Shown one piece after another: positions 50,945-59,797 of a stretch of DNA of 64,000 nt. The notes under the pieces are model-generated. The model searched no databases, was not told the DNA's origin, and was given only the letters and a program-made list of their open reading frames with translations. The stretch's first letter is position 1. Each line of letters begins with the position of its first letter. The position numbers were made by a program, and so were the translations under genes. The DNA comes from Arthrobacter sp. M4 (lineage in GTDB: Bacteria > Actinomycetota > Actinomycetes > Actinomycetales > Micrococcaceae), in the NCBI RefSeq assembly GCF_020251205.1, contig NZ_JAIWYX010000015.1:1-64000 (forward strand), written 5' to 3'.

Positions 50945-51966
50945 CGGCGATGAATGGACGCCAGGTGCTCAAAGTCGCGTTGCTGGGCTGCGGAACGGTG
51001 GGCAGCCAAGTGGCGCGGATCCTCCTGGAGGATGCGGAGGCACTCGCGGCGCGTTCGGGTGTGCGGGTCGAACTGGCGGGGGTCGCGGTGCGGAACGTCG
51101 GTGCGACGCGCGACGTAGACCTGCCACGCACTCTCTTCACGGCCGATGCCGAGGCACTCGTGGATTCAGCGGACCTTACCGTGGAGCTTATGGGCGGAGT
51201 GGAGCCGGCACGTTCGCTCATACTGCGAGCCATCCGAAAGGGTGCCTCCGTAGTAACAGCAAACAAGATGCTGCTGGCGCAGCACGGGCCCGTTCTGTTC
51301 GAGGAGGCAGACCGGCACGGTGCGGAGCTGAGCTTCGAGGCAGCCGTTGCAGGCGCTATTCCGATCGTCCGTCCCATCCGCGAGAGCCTTAGGGGTGACC
51401 GTATTACGCGCATTTCCGGGATCCTGAACGGAACGACGAACTTCATCCTGGATCAGATGGACACCACGGGCGCCGACTTTGAGAACGCGCTAGCCGAAGC
51501 CCAGCGTCTCGGATACGCGGAGGCGGATCCGACGGCGGATGTGGAGGGATACGACGCCGCCGCGAAGGCCGCCCTCCTTGCAACGCTCGCTTTCCACATG
51601 CCGGTGGGGCTCGAGGACGTGAGTTGCCAGGGCATCTCCGGGATCACGGCCCAGGACATCTCGAAGGCGAGGGAGTCCGGCTCCGTCATCAAGCTGCTTG
51701 CAACGGCCGAGCTCGTGCGCTCTGGTGCGGGCCGGGTGGGAGCGGATATACGCGTGCATCCGGCACTGCTGCCGCGGGAGCATCCACTTGCGTCGGTGCG
51801 CGGGGCATATAACGCGGTCTTCGTCGAGGCTGAGAACGCGGGCCAGCTGATGTTTTACGGCGCCGGCGCGGGTGGCCGACCGACCGCCTCCGCGGTGATG
51901 GGGGACCTCATCTCTGCCGCTCGCAAAGTTGCCTCAAGGCCAAGCCTGGCTGAAGCGGCAGTATGA
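50941..51966 (+). CDS. hom: Homoserine dehydrogenase without ACT domain
   Basis: A 341-aa NAD(P)-dependent dehydrogenase. Rossmann motif ALLGCGTVGSQVARIL is followed by VVTANKMLLAQHG and the signature AAVAGAIPIVRPIRESLRGDRITRISGILNGTTNFIL. The catalytic DPTADVEGYDAAAKAALLA segment is intact. The biosynthetic actinobacterial enzyme is ~430 aa with a C-terminal ACT domain; that domain is absent here, so feedback control by threonine is not expected. Location in a catabolic operon suggests a specialised role, perhaps oxidising homoserine or an analogue (inference). Confidence 0.9.
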   Translation: MTAMNGRQVLKVALLGCGTVGSQVARILLEDAEALAARSGVRVELAGVAVRNVGATRDVDLPRTLFTADAEALVDSADLTVELMGGVEPARSLILRAIRKGASVVTANKMLLAQHGPVLFEEADRHGAELSFEAAVAGAIPIVRPIRESLRGDRITRISGILNGTTNFILDQMDTTGADFENALAEAQRLGYAEADPTADVEGYDAAAKAALLATLAFHMPVGLEDVSCQGISGITAQDISKARESGSVIKLLATAELVRSGAGRVGADIRVHPALLPREHPLASVRGAYNAVFVEAENAGQLMFYGAGAGGRPTASAVMGDLISAARKVASRPSLAEAAV

Positions 51967-51987
51967 ATTAAAGCCACTGGGACCAAA

Positions 51988-52016
51988 CCGTCAGCTGCAA
52001 CGAGAGCAGCTGACGG
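51988..52016 (+). terminator. Hairpin after the homoserine dehydrogenase gene
   Basis: A perfect 11-bp stem, ccgtcagctgc (51988-51998) with gcagctgacgg (52006-52016), with a 7-nt loop. There is no T run, so it is a weak or bidirectional terminator between convergent units. Confidence 0.6.
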
Positions 52017-52101
52017 TCGGCGTCCGTGCGACTGTCGCCATCCGAACCGCGTAGAGGCTCCTCGCCGCCGTCGACGTCGGTGGGCAACCGGCCGGCCCTG
52101 G

Positions 52102-53508
52102 TCACCGTCCGCTCCCGACGGCGGCCGCCGCTTCAATTGCCAGGTCCCCTGCGCCACCGGGCCGGGAAGGGACCGGCAACCCAAGGTGTTCGCGAAGCGT
52201 CGAACCGCGGTATTCCGTCGGATACACACCACGCTCCTGCAACTCCGGAACGAGGTGGTTGACGATGTCGTCCAGGCCGCTCGGAATGAGCCATGGCGAG
52301 ATGTTGAAGCCGTCCACCGCACCAACACGTGCGTACTCGGCCAACTGATCCGCCACGGAAGAGTACGAACCGGTAAAGGTCGAATCAATGCGCGCGGTCC
52401 GGGAGGTCACAAACTGCCGGATCGATTGCCCTTTCTCCTTGGCCTCTGCCCGCCACTGATCAGCCAGTTGCCGGGCCTTGGCGCCGTGGAAGCCGCTCCC
52501 CCGGGTTTCCGACGTTTCCTCCACCACGGGGTCGATTTCCGGCAGCGGCCCGTCGGGATCGAACTCGGACAGCTCGCGGCCCCAGAACTGCTCCAGGTAG
52601 GCGATGGCCTGCTGCGGACCGATCTGCAGGCCGCGAACCCACTCCTTCTTCTCCGCGGCTTCGGTGTCCGTTGCCCCAAGGATGAACTCGCTGGCCGGCA
52701 TGACCTGCAGCTCGTTTGGTCCCCGTCCCGCCGCAGCAGTCCGGGCGATGAGGTCCTTCCGGAACTGGACGGCGTCGTCGAGCTTCGGATGCGCGGAGAA
52801 GATCACGTCTGACTGGCGGGCGGCAAAGTCCCGGCCTTCCGGCGAATCGCCCGCCTGGAACAGCACCGGCCGGTACTGCGCGCTCCGCGGCAGGCGCGGG
52901 GTTACATCTATGGTGTAGTGCTGGCCCTCGTGCCGCACGCGGCCCCATGATCCACCGGACGGCGATCCAGAACCGTCCCATGCATCCCAAATCCTTTTGG
53001 CCGTTCGCACGAACGCCTCGGCATGCACATAGCGGTCGGCATGATCCAGGTAGCCGCCGCGCCGGAAGTTGGCCCCGGTCCAGGCGTTGTCCGTGGTCAC
53101 GATGTTCCACGCCGCCCGTCCACCGGACAGCAGATCCAGCGTAGAGAGCCGGTGTGCCAAGTCTGCCGGATCGTTGTATGTGGTGTTCTGCGTGGCTACA
53201 AGACCAATCTTCGATGTCACAGCAGCGAGCGCCGCAAGCATCGTCTGCGCATCAGGCCTGCCAGCGACATCCAGCTCATGCGGGCGTCCCAGGTGCTCGC
53301 GGAGCCGCAGGCCCTCGCCGAGGAAGAACGCGGCAAAGAGACCCCGCTCGGCGGTCTGCGCAACGCGGCGGAACGATTCGAAGTCCGTCTGCGAGCCAGA
53401 CTGCTCGGACTTCCAAATGGTCCCTGAGTTCACGCCTTGGAAGAAGACTCCAAACTGGATCTGGCCAGACGGCTTGAAGCCGGCGTCGGTGATAACGCCA
53501 TTAGTCAT
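52102..53508 (-). CDS. NtaA/SnaA/DszA-family FMN-dependent monooxygenase
   Basis: A 468-aa luciferase-like monooxygenase of the nitrilotriacetate/DszA type. It has FGVFFQGVNSGTIWK, AERGLFAAFFLGEGLRL, STLDLLSGGRAAWNIVTTDNAWTGANFRRGGYLDHADRY and PVLFQAGDSPEGRDFAARQSDVIFSA. It uses FMNH2 from a separate reductase, cleaving C-S or C-N bonds in known members. It is last of a seven-gene minus-strand unit with an amino-acid ABC transporter, 2 bp after the next monooxygenase. Confidence 0.92.
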   Translation of the reverse strand: MTNGVITDAGFKPSGQIQFGVFFQGVNSGTIWKSEQSGSQTDFESFRRVAQTAERGLFAAFFLGEGLRLREHLGRPHELDVAGRPDAQTMLAALAAVTSKIGLVATQNTTYNDPADLAHRLSTLDLLSGGRAAWNIVTTDNAWTGANFRRGGYLDHADRYVHAEAFVRTAKRIWDAWDGSGSPSGGSWGRVRHEGQHYTIDVTPRLPRSAQYRPVLFQAGDSPEGRDFAARQSDVIFSAHPKLDDAVQFRKDLIARTAAAGRGPNELQVMPASEFILGATDTEAAEKKEWVRGLQIGPQQAIAYLEQFWGRELSEFDPDGPLPEIDPVVEETSETRGSGFHGAKARQLADQWRAEAKEKGQSIRQFVTSRTARIDSTFTGSYSSVADQLAEYARVGAVDGFNISPWLIPSGLDDIVNHLVPELQERGVYPTEYRGSTLREHLGLPVPSRPGGAGDLAIEAAAAVGSGR

Positions 53509-53510
53509 GA

Positions 53511-54599
53511 TTACTCCCCAATTCCCGACGTCGATTGGCTGGCATAGCGGCTGGCCGGGCGTTCGAGGCCCAGCAATTCGCGGAACGTGCCGCCGTTTCT
53601 CACGGGTAGCAGCGCACCGCGGCGCCGCAGTTCCGGAAGCACCAGCCGTGACAGTTCCTCAAGATCGACGGCGACGTCAGCTGGGTGCAGCCTGACGCCG
53701 TCGGCCTCTGCCAACAGCTCGTCCAGCAGCGCCGTGAGTTCGACGGCGGTGCCCACGAAGCGCGCCCGAACGGAGGGCTCCAGCAAAGCGGCCCGAGCCG
53801 CAGCGGAGGCACCCCGCGCGTCCAGAACGATGTCCAGCTCCGCGATCACGGCCGGTCCGCCCGCGGTCCCGGCCCCAAAACGCGAGCGAGCGTCCCGAAC
53901 CTCCACAGCAAGCAGCTCAGGAGTTGGCGCGGAAACCAACACGGCATCAACGGCCGAAGGCGAAACATGCCCCTCCCCGATCAGCGCAGCGGGAGCGAAG
54001 ATCGGAAGCTGCCCCTGCGGCGGTCGCGGCGTAATCGCGGGCCCCTTGACCGAATATCCCGGCCCCTCCGTATCCACATAGTGCAGCTTGCTCGCGTCCA
54101 GGTACCGTCCGGTGGCGACATCGCGGATCACGGCGTCGTCCTCCCAGGAATCCCAGAGTCGGCGGCTCACTTCGATCGAAGCAGCGGCCTCCTCCGCGAG
54201 CGCCGTGCCGTCAACAACCAAGCGTCCGACGGCGGCAGCGGCCTCGCTGCCTCCGTCACCGGGGGCCGCGGCAGTGGCGATCCAGCCGGCGCGACCCAGG
54301 GAGACGTAGTCCAGGCTGGCCAATTGCGTGGCGACGTGGAACGGCTCCGTATAAACGGTGTCGACTTCGGGGACCAGGGCGATGGAACGGGTCAGCGGAC
54401 CGGCGAAGGCAGCCCGCTGCAGGGCATTAAGCCGATGCGCCGGCCGTCCTTCAAGAACCGGTCCGTCCGCGAACGTAGCCACGTGGAACCCGGCGGACTC
54501 GGCGGCCAGCACCGTCGTCGCGAGGTCTACCGGACGGACGCCATCCAGGTCGATGGCCAGGAAACCAGACTGGCCGGAACTATCCTTGGCAGCGGTCAC
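53511..54599 (-). CDS. LLM-class (luciferase-like) flavin monooxygenase, divergent
   Basis: A 362-aa protein with a shortened luciferase-like barrel (AAESAGFHVATFADGPVLEGRPAHRLNALQRAAFAGPLTRSIALVPEVDTVYTEPFHVATQLASLDYVSLGRAGWIATA). The C-terminal ELSRLVLPELRRRGALLPVRNGGTFRELLGL matches the end of the NtaA-type neighbour. GTG 54599 overlaps the DUF1684 stop by 4 bp. Members with such compact barrels may have lost flavin contacts; activity is uncertain. Confidence 0.82.
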   Translation of the reverse strand: MTAAKDSSGQSGFLAIDLDGVRPVDLATTVLAAESAGFHVATFADGPVLEGRPAHRLNALQRAAFAGPLTRSIALVPEVDTVYTEPFHVATQLASLDYVSLGRAGWIATAAAPGDGGSEAAAAVGRLVVDGTALAEEAAASIEVSRRLWDSWEDDAVIRDVATGRYLDASKLHYVDTEGPGYSVKGPAITPRPPQGQLPIFAPAALIGEGHVSPSAVDAVLVSAPTPELLAVEVRDARSRFGAGTAGGPAVIAELDIVLDARGASAAARAALLEPSVRARFVGTAVELTALLDELLAEADGVRLHPADVAVDLEELSRLVLPELRRRGALLPVRNGGTFRELLGLERPASRYASQSTSGIGE

Positions 54600-55444
54600 T
54601 GTGCGGCCTTCCTTTCGAACGGGATCTTTTCGCCGGCCTCAATCGCGATGTCCAGGCGGTTTTCGGCAGGCGGCAGCGGGCACGTTGCCAGGTCCGTATA
54701 AGCGCAGGGCAGGTTCACGGCGCGGTTGAAGTCCACCACGACAGTGCCGTCGGCGGCCGGCGGCGCAATGGCCAGGGAGCGATTCGCCGCGTAGGTGGTG
54801 ACGCCGGACGTTGCATCGGTGAACAGGACGAACAGCGAACCTGGCGTGTGACCGTTGAACGCGGTCAGCTTCAGTTCACGGCCAGCAAGGTTGAAACGGA
54901 CCTTGCCCGGCGCCTCATAAACGTGCTGGATTCCTTCGACGGCGGCACCCACAGTGGTGGGCCTCGGCTGGTCGAAGGCTTCGTAGCGGCCCTCGACGGC
55001 GAATGCCGGGTTCGGTTCGAAAGCCTCGGTCCCGCGATAGTTGACCAGCAGCTCGTTCCGCGGGTGACGTGGGCGGACGATGTATTCGCCGCCGCGCTTG
55101 GCTAGCTCGATGACGGTGTCGCCGGAAACGAGGTCGATGCCGCCGCGCTCCTCGATGGGCCCGAATTCAAGGGCCGTTCCCGTGCGGGAGTTCAGTTCTT
55201 CGCCGTCCCGCGTGAGGCTCTCCCCGGCGGACAGGACAACCCGCACCACGTCGTCCTCGACGCTCCAGGTTCCCGGGACGCCGTCGAGCCTTTCAGGCTC
55301 GGAGGCCAGCCAATGCAGGTGAGTCACCGCCAGGAAGCCGTGCGCATCGGCGCGGCGGCGTTCGTGCTCGGCGTGCCATTCACGCCATGTGGCGGCAAAT
55401 TCCGCGGCAAAGGACGTAGTCTCAGTGGGCGTAAACGTAGGCAT
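54596..55444 (-). CDS. DUF1684 domain protein
   Basis: A 282-aa member of the DUF1684 family: EWHAEHERRRADAHGFLAVTHLHWLA at the start, YIVRPRHPRNELLVNYRG in the middle, and VDFNRAVNLPCAYTDLATCPLPPAENRLDIAIEAGEK at the end, which is the most conserved signature. No function is established. ATG 55444 has ACAGGAG upstream and overlaps the next monooxygenase gene by 23 bp. It sits between two flavin monooxygenases. Confidence 0.85.
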   Translation of the reverse strand: MPTFTPTETTSFAAEFAATWREWHAEHERRRADAHGFLAVTHLHWLASEPERLDGVPGTWSVEDDVVRVVLSAGESLTRDGEELNSRTGTALEFGPIEERGGIDLVSGDTVIELAKRGGEYIVRPRHPRNELLVNYRGTEAFEPNPAFAVEGRYEAFDQPRPTTVGAAVEGIQHVYEAPGKVRFNLAGRELKLTAFNGHTPGSLFVLFTDATSGVTTYAANRSLAIAPPAADGTVVVDFNRAVNLPCAYTDLATCPLPPAENRLDIAIEAGEKIPFERKAAQ

Positions 55445-56606
55445 CGTCGCTCCTGTCATGTTTCCGGTTTCGGTAGTGTTCGTTGGCGGCGTCGACGACG
55501 GCGGCAGCGTCCGGTTCGGAAGCCCCGGCAGCTTCGGGTCGGCCGCCGTACGGGTCGGCGGCTTCCCATAGGGTGGTTGGCGCAGAAGCGCGGACAACGG
55601 GAATGACCTCGGCGGCAAATCGCTCCAGAATGTCCAACTGCTGCCCGAACGGGAGCGTGGTGGGCAACGAGATGGACTGCAGGTCGTGCCCGTACAGCTC
55701 GTGGTACGTCAGGATCTTCTCGGCCACCTGCCCGGGGCTGCCTACCAGGGCCGGGCCTTCGGCGACGGCGTGGTCGATATCCCTGAACGGAGTGTTGTTC
55801 CCGGGCACATTGCGCGCCGCAGTCAGTGCTTCATACACCGGCCCGTACTGGCGCTTGGCTTCCTGGGTGGTGTCCGCGATGAAGACGCCGCCGGCCCCGC
55901 TGCCAGAACCCAAGTACTGGTACCGGGGGTCATGGCCGTACCGTTCGTACTCTTCACGGTAGTGGTCGATGAGGACCTTGTAGTTCTCGCGCGGCTGGAT
56001 GGCGTTCGCGGTAAACAACGGGTCGCCCCACTTGGCCGCGAGCGCTGCGGAGGTCAGTGTGGTGGCCGAGCCGTGCCAAACCCGGGGTGCCCCCGCGAAG
56101 GGGCGTGGCGTCGTCGTTGTTTCCTCGGTCAAGGGGGCCCGGAAGCGGCCGGACCACGTGACGTCCGATTCCCGCCACAGCCGCCGCAGCAAGCCGTACT
56201 TTTCGGCGAGCAACTCCCATTGATCGTCCAGGGAGAGGCCGAAGAGTGGATACTGCAGCACCTCATTGCCCTTGCCGATCACAAGTTCCAGCCGGCCGCG
56301 GCTGAATTGGTCGATGGTGGCGTAGTCCTCGGCCACACGGACGGGGTCCAGCACGGCCAGGACAGCGACGCCGGTGTGCAACCTGATGCGGTCGGTGACT
56401 GCCGCGATCGCGGCGAGGACCGTCGTCGGGGATGAGGAGATGAACTCCCCGGCGTGCCGCTCCCCTACGGAGAAGCTGTCATAGCCGAGCTTTTCGGCCG
56501 CCTTCGCGGTCTCGACCACCTGGTTGAGGCGGTCGGCGGTGGAGACGATGTCCCCCGTGACGGGATTCTTCGTGTGCGGGATGATGTCCAGGACCTGGAA
56601 CTTCAC
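55422..56606 (-). CDS. LLM-class flavin-dependent monooxygenase
   Basis: A 394-aa luciferase-like monooxygenase: AKAAEKLGYDSFSVGERHAGEFISSSPTTVLAAIAAVTDRIRLHTGVAVLAVLDPVRVAEDYATIDQFSRGRLELVIGKGNEVLQ is the classic barrel core. GTG 56606 overlaps the binding-protein stop by 4 bp (GTGA). Longer frames enter that gene and were rejected. It is co-transcribed with the amino-acid transporter, so it probably attacks an imported amino-acid-like compound. Confidence 0.92.
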   Translation of the reverse strand: MKFQVLDIIPHTKNPVTGDIVSTADRLNQVVETAKAAEKLGYDSFSVGERHAGEFISSSPTTVLAAIAAVTDRIRLHTGVAVLAVLDPVRVAEDYATIDQFSRGRLELVIGKGNEVLQYPLFGLSLDDQWELLAEKYGLLRRLWRESDVTWSGRFRAPLTEETTTTPRPFAGAPRVWHGSATTLTSAALAAKWGDPLFTANAIQPRENYKVLIDHYREEYERYGHDPRYQYLGSGSGAGGVFIADTTQEAKRQYGPVYEALTAARNVPGNNTPFRDIDHAVAEGPALVGSPGQVAEKILTYHELYGHDLQSISLPTTLPFGQQLDILERFAAEVIPVVRASAPTTLWEAADPYGGRPEAAGASEPDAAAVVDAANEHYRNRKHDRSDDAYVYAH

Positions 56607-57613
56607 TTGGCGGCCCCCGCTGAAGGAGTTGCGGCAGCGGGCGCGGCAAACGTCGCCTCGGTGACGGTCTTGGACTCCGGCAGCCCCTCCTCGGAAAGTC
56701 CCCACCGTTCCAGGACCTTGCCGTAGGAGCCGTCCTTGATCGCCGAATTCAACGCGTCCGTGATGGCGGGGGCCAGGCCGTTGCCCTTGAGCGTGGTGGC
56801 GGCAACCAGTGTCTCGGACGGCCAGCCGGCGTTGACTTTGCCGACCACCTTGAGGTCGTCGCGGGTGTTTTCGCGGTACGTCACGGTGGGGAACGGTGCC
56901 AGGTTGAGGTCGGTGCGGCCGGACGAGAGCGCCAGGATGGTGTCGGCGTCGTTGGCGTAGTACTGCAGCGTTGCAGGTGGCTTGCCTTTAGACTCCAGCT
57001 CCTTGTTCCATGCCAAGAGGATCTTCTCCTGGTTGGTCCCGGAGCCTACGGACACCTTCAGGCCGGAGATGTCGTCCGCGCCCTTGACGGTGTAGTTGGA
57101 CGACTTCTTGGCCTCGAAACCCATGTAGGCCGCCCTGTACGTGGAGAAGTCGAACAGCTTCACGCGGGACGCGTTGATTCCTACGTTGGAGAAAACGGCC
57201 TCAAAATCCCCGGACTGCGTCTTCAACGGCCAGTTCTCCCAAGACGTGACCTGCAAATCCAGTTCCAGGCCCAGCTTGTCCGCCACCAGCTGCGCGATGT
57301 CCACCTCGATGCCAATCGGTGTCTTGTCATCGGTGGCGTGGAAGCTCAACGGGATGGAGCCGGCAGTGGTGGCGACCGTGAGCTTGCCGTCCTTGCCGAT
57401 CGGCGCCGGGACCTTTCCCGCGGCGGCCGGGTCTTTCTCGTCCCGGATACGGTCCTGCTGCGGCGAGGTGTTGTAGACGATGCCGTTGCGTGCCGCCGTC
57501 GTGGCCGGCTGGTTGGCAGCGGAGGCGCCCGGGTCCGCGCAGCCTGCCAGTGCGGGAACGACGACGGCGGGCAGCGCAGCGAGCGCCAGGAGGGTCTTGC
57601 TGATGCGGGGCAT
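56603..57613 (-). CDS. Amino-acid ABC transporter substrate-binding lipoprotein
   Basis: A 336-aa family-3 binding lipoprotein, lipobox LAGC (C25). It contains GKLTVATTAGSIPLSFHATDDKTPIGIEVDIAQLVADKLGL, FEAVFSNVGINASRVKLFDFSTYR and KVSVGSGTNQEKILLAW. It shares these blocks with the orphan binding protein at 37627-38613. It lies 11 bp after the ATPase gene. Confidence 0.94.
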   Translation of the reverse strand: MPRISKTLLALAALPAVVVPALAGCADPGASAANQPATTAARNGIVYNTSPQQDRIRDEKDPAAAGKVPAPIGKDGKLTVATTAGSIPLSFHATDDKTPIGIEVDIAQLVADKLGLELDLQVTSWENWPLKTQSGDFEAVFSNVGINASRVKLFDFSTYRAAYMGFEAKKSSNYTVKGADDISGLKVSVGSGTNQEKILLAWNKELESKGKPPATLQYYANDADTILALSSGRTDLNLAPFPTVTYRENTRDDLKVVGKVNAGWPSETLVAATTLKGNGLAPAITDALNSAIKDGSYGKVLERWGLSEEGLPESKTVTEATFAAPAAATPSAGAAK

Positions 57614-57624
57614 GGGAGAGGTTC

Positions 57625-58458
57625 CTAGATATTGAAGGCGGGTTCGATGACTTTGGAGAAGAAACTGCGGGTGCGTTCCTCGCGTGGATTGCTGAAAATC
57701 TCCTGCGGCGGGCCGGACTCCACAATCTGGCCCTGGTCCATGAACACCACCGTGTCCGCGACGTCCCGGGCAAACCCCATCTCGTGCGTGACGATCAACA
57801 AGGTGGTTCCGGACGTTGCGAGCTCCCGGATAACATCCAGGACCTCGTTCACGAGTTCCGGATCCAAAGCGGACGTGGGCTCGTCGAAAAGCAGGATCTT
57901 GGGGTCCAGCGCCAGTGCCCGGGCGATCGCGACGCGCTGCTGCTGACCACCGGAGAGCTGCCGCGGGTACGCGTCGGCACGGTCCTTCAGCCCCACCCGG
58001 TCCAATAGTTCCAGGCCGCGCCTGCGGACTTCTTCCTTGGATTTGCGCCGCGGGTCGCCTGGTTGGAGTGCGACGACGGGAGCTTCCGTCACATTCTCCA
58101 GTGCGGTCAGGTGCGGGAATAGGTTGAAGTTCTGGAACACCATGCCGATGTTGGTGCGCTGGCGGAGGATGTCCTTTTCGCGCAGTTCGTGCAGCGTGTT
58201 GCCGCGGACCTCGTAGCCCACCAGTTCACCGTCGATGGCGATGTAGCCGCCGTCGACCTTTTCCAGATGGTTGATGGTGCGTAGGAGTGTTGACTTGCCC
58301 GAGCCTGACGGACCCACGATGACGGCGACGCCGCCCGGCTGGACCGTCAGGGAAACGCCCTTCAGTACCTCGGTGGTGCCGAAGGATTTGCGGACGTTCG
58401 TGATCTCAACATGTCCGCGCGTGCCCTGGGCTGCGCTTGTCTGAAGTGCGGTGCTCAT
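57625..58458 (-). CDS. Polar amino-acid ABC transporter ATPase (GlnQ type)
   Basis: A 277-aa ATPase: Walker A VIVGPSGSGKSTLLRTIN, Q-loop GMVFQNFNLFPHLTALENV, signature LSGGQQQRVAIARAL, Walker B ILLFDEPTSALDPELV, H-loop VTHEMGFAR. These are canonical for the PAAT amino-acid uptake family. It overlaps the permease gene by 4 bp. Confidence 0.96.
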   Translation of the reverse strand: MSTALQTSAAQGTRGHVEITNVRKSFGTTEVLKGVSLTVQPGGVAVIVGPSGSGKSTLLRTINHLEKVDGGYIAIDGELVGYEVRGNTLHELREKDILRQRTNIGMVFQNFNLFPHLTALENVTEAPVVALQPGDPRRKSKEEVRRRGLELLDRVGLKDRADAYPRQLSGGQQQRVAIARALALDPKILLFDEPTSALDPELVNEVLDVIRELATSGTTLLIVTHEMGFARDVADTVVFMDQGQIVESGPPQEIFSNPREERTRSFFSKVIEPAFNI

Positions 58459-59486
58459 CGGGGGCTCCTGGCGTTCAGCCCGGTGGTGGCGTGGGTGGCG
58501 AAGAATCTGCGGACCTTCTGCAACGGGGTGAGCGGGAGGTTTCGAACGGCGCCCTTCGAATAGTGCCGCTCGATGTAGTACTGGAAGATGCTCAGCACCG
58601 AGGTAATGACGATGTACCAGAGCGTGGCCACCAGAAGCAGCGGCAGCACCTGCTGGGTCCGGTTGTAAATGACTTGGACCGTGTAGAAGAGTTCGGAATA
58701 CGCCAACACGTAGACGATCGAGGTGCCCTTCACCAGTCCGATGATCTCGTTGAAGGCCGTCGGAAGGATCGCCCGCATGGCCTGCGGCAGCACGATCCGC
58801 GTGTTGCGGCGCCAGGCAGGGATACCGAGTGCGGAGGCGGCTTCGAGTTGGCCCTGGTCCACGGACAGGATGCCACCGCGAATGATTTCAGCCGAGTAAG
58901 CCGCCTGGTTCAGGGTCAGTCCAAGCACGGCCGCGGCGAACTGGCTGATCAGCGTTGTGGTCTGCGTTTCAAAGAAGCGCACATCGGTAAACGGGATTCC
59001 CAGCGTGATCTTCTCGTAGAGGTAGCCAAGGTTGTACCAAAGGAGCACCTGGACCAGCAGCGGCGTGGAACGGAAGATCCAGGAGAACGTCCAGGACACC
59101 GACACCAACAGCGGTGAAGAAGACAGCCTCATGAGCGCCAGCACAAAACCCAGGATGAAGCCTAGGGCGCCGGAGATCGCGGTGAGCTTGAGCGTTTCGA
59201 CAAGTCCGGTCACCACAGATTGCGCGGTGAACCACTGGGTCACCACACCCCACTCCCAGCGCGGATTGGTGGCCAGGGACCACAGCACAGCAACCACGCC
59301 AAGGGCCACGAAGCCAGTGCCCACCCAGTGCCAAGGGCGCCTGGCCGGCACCACGCGATAGGCGGCGTAGTCAGGTTGCGGAACTGCCGGCGTCGGACTT
59401 TCCGGCACGGCAGGCGGCCCGGTCTCAGCGGAAACCGCCTCAGGGGTGACCGGGGCACTTGGGGTCCTCACGGTTGCCGCAGTCAT
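58455..59486 (-). CDS. Polar amino-acid ABC transporter permease
   Basis: A 343-aa permease with a Pro/Ala-rich N-terminal extension (~50 residues). The HisM/GlnP-type core includes GLVETLKLTAISGALGFILGFVLALMRLS, FSWIFRSTPLLVQVLLWY, LNQAAYSAEIIRGGILSVDQGQLEAASALGI and RIVLPQAMRAILPTAFNEIIGLVKGTS. A single permease gene suggests a homodimer. It is first in the seven-gene unit with binding protein, monooxygenases and DUF1684. Confidence 0.95.
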   Translation of the reverse strand: MTAATVRTPSAPVTPEAVSAETGPPAVPESPTPAVPQPDYAAYRVVPARRPWHWVGTGFVALGVVAVLWSLATNPRWEWGVVTQWFTAQSVVTGLVETLKLTAISGALGFILGFVLALMRLSSSPLLVSVSWTFSWIFRSTPLLVQVLLWYNLGYLYEKITLGIPFTDVRFFETQTTTLISQFAAAVLGLTLNQAAYSAEIIRGGILSVDQGQLEAASALGIPAWRRNTRIVLPQAMRAILPTAFNEIIGLVKGTSIVYVLAYSELFYTVQVIYNRTQQVLPLLLVATLWYIVITSVLSIFQYYIERHYSKGAVRNLPLTPLQKVRRFFATHATTGLNARSPR

Positions 59487-59797
59487 GCGCCACCTCGTTT
59501 CGTTGGGTGATGGTTGGCTATCAGATGGCTGCCAATCTAGGGCCGCTCCAAAACAGCCAGCAAGGCGGAACTTTGCAGTTCTTCACGGGGCTTCGCACGG
59601 CGTCATTGAGTCGGTTTCTTGCGTGTTTTGACGCGCCATGACCTGGTGTGAACGGCCATTACCAAGGCCTCGACCACGTCTTCAAAACGCCCCTAGCATG
59701 GGCGCACCGGCCCCGACCAAACACCAGCACCGACCCCGCCCAAACATCCGCACCGGCCGGGCCCAAACACCAGCCCAAACACCAGAGGAGAACCGTC
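59487..59797. promoter_or_regulatory. Divergent control region with CCAAACACCAG repeats
   Basis: 311 bp between the permease gene and the FAD-protein gene, with no supported gene. The right end holds ccaaacaccag at 59717-59727, 59763-59773 and 59775-59785, with a degenerate ccaaacatccg at 59740-59750, just before the AGGAG of the next gene. I see no recognisable riboswitch fold. Confidence 0.45.

Noticed and set aside
59487..59797. Riboswitch upstream of the transporter or FAD-protein gene
   Set aside because: No conserved SAM, cobalamin or other known riboswitch core could be recognised by eye; only short C/A-rich repeats are present.
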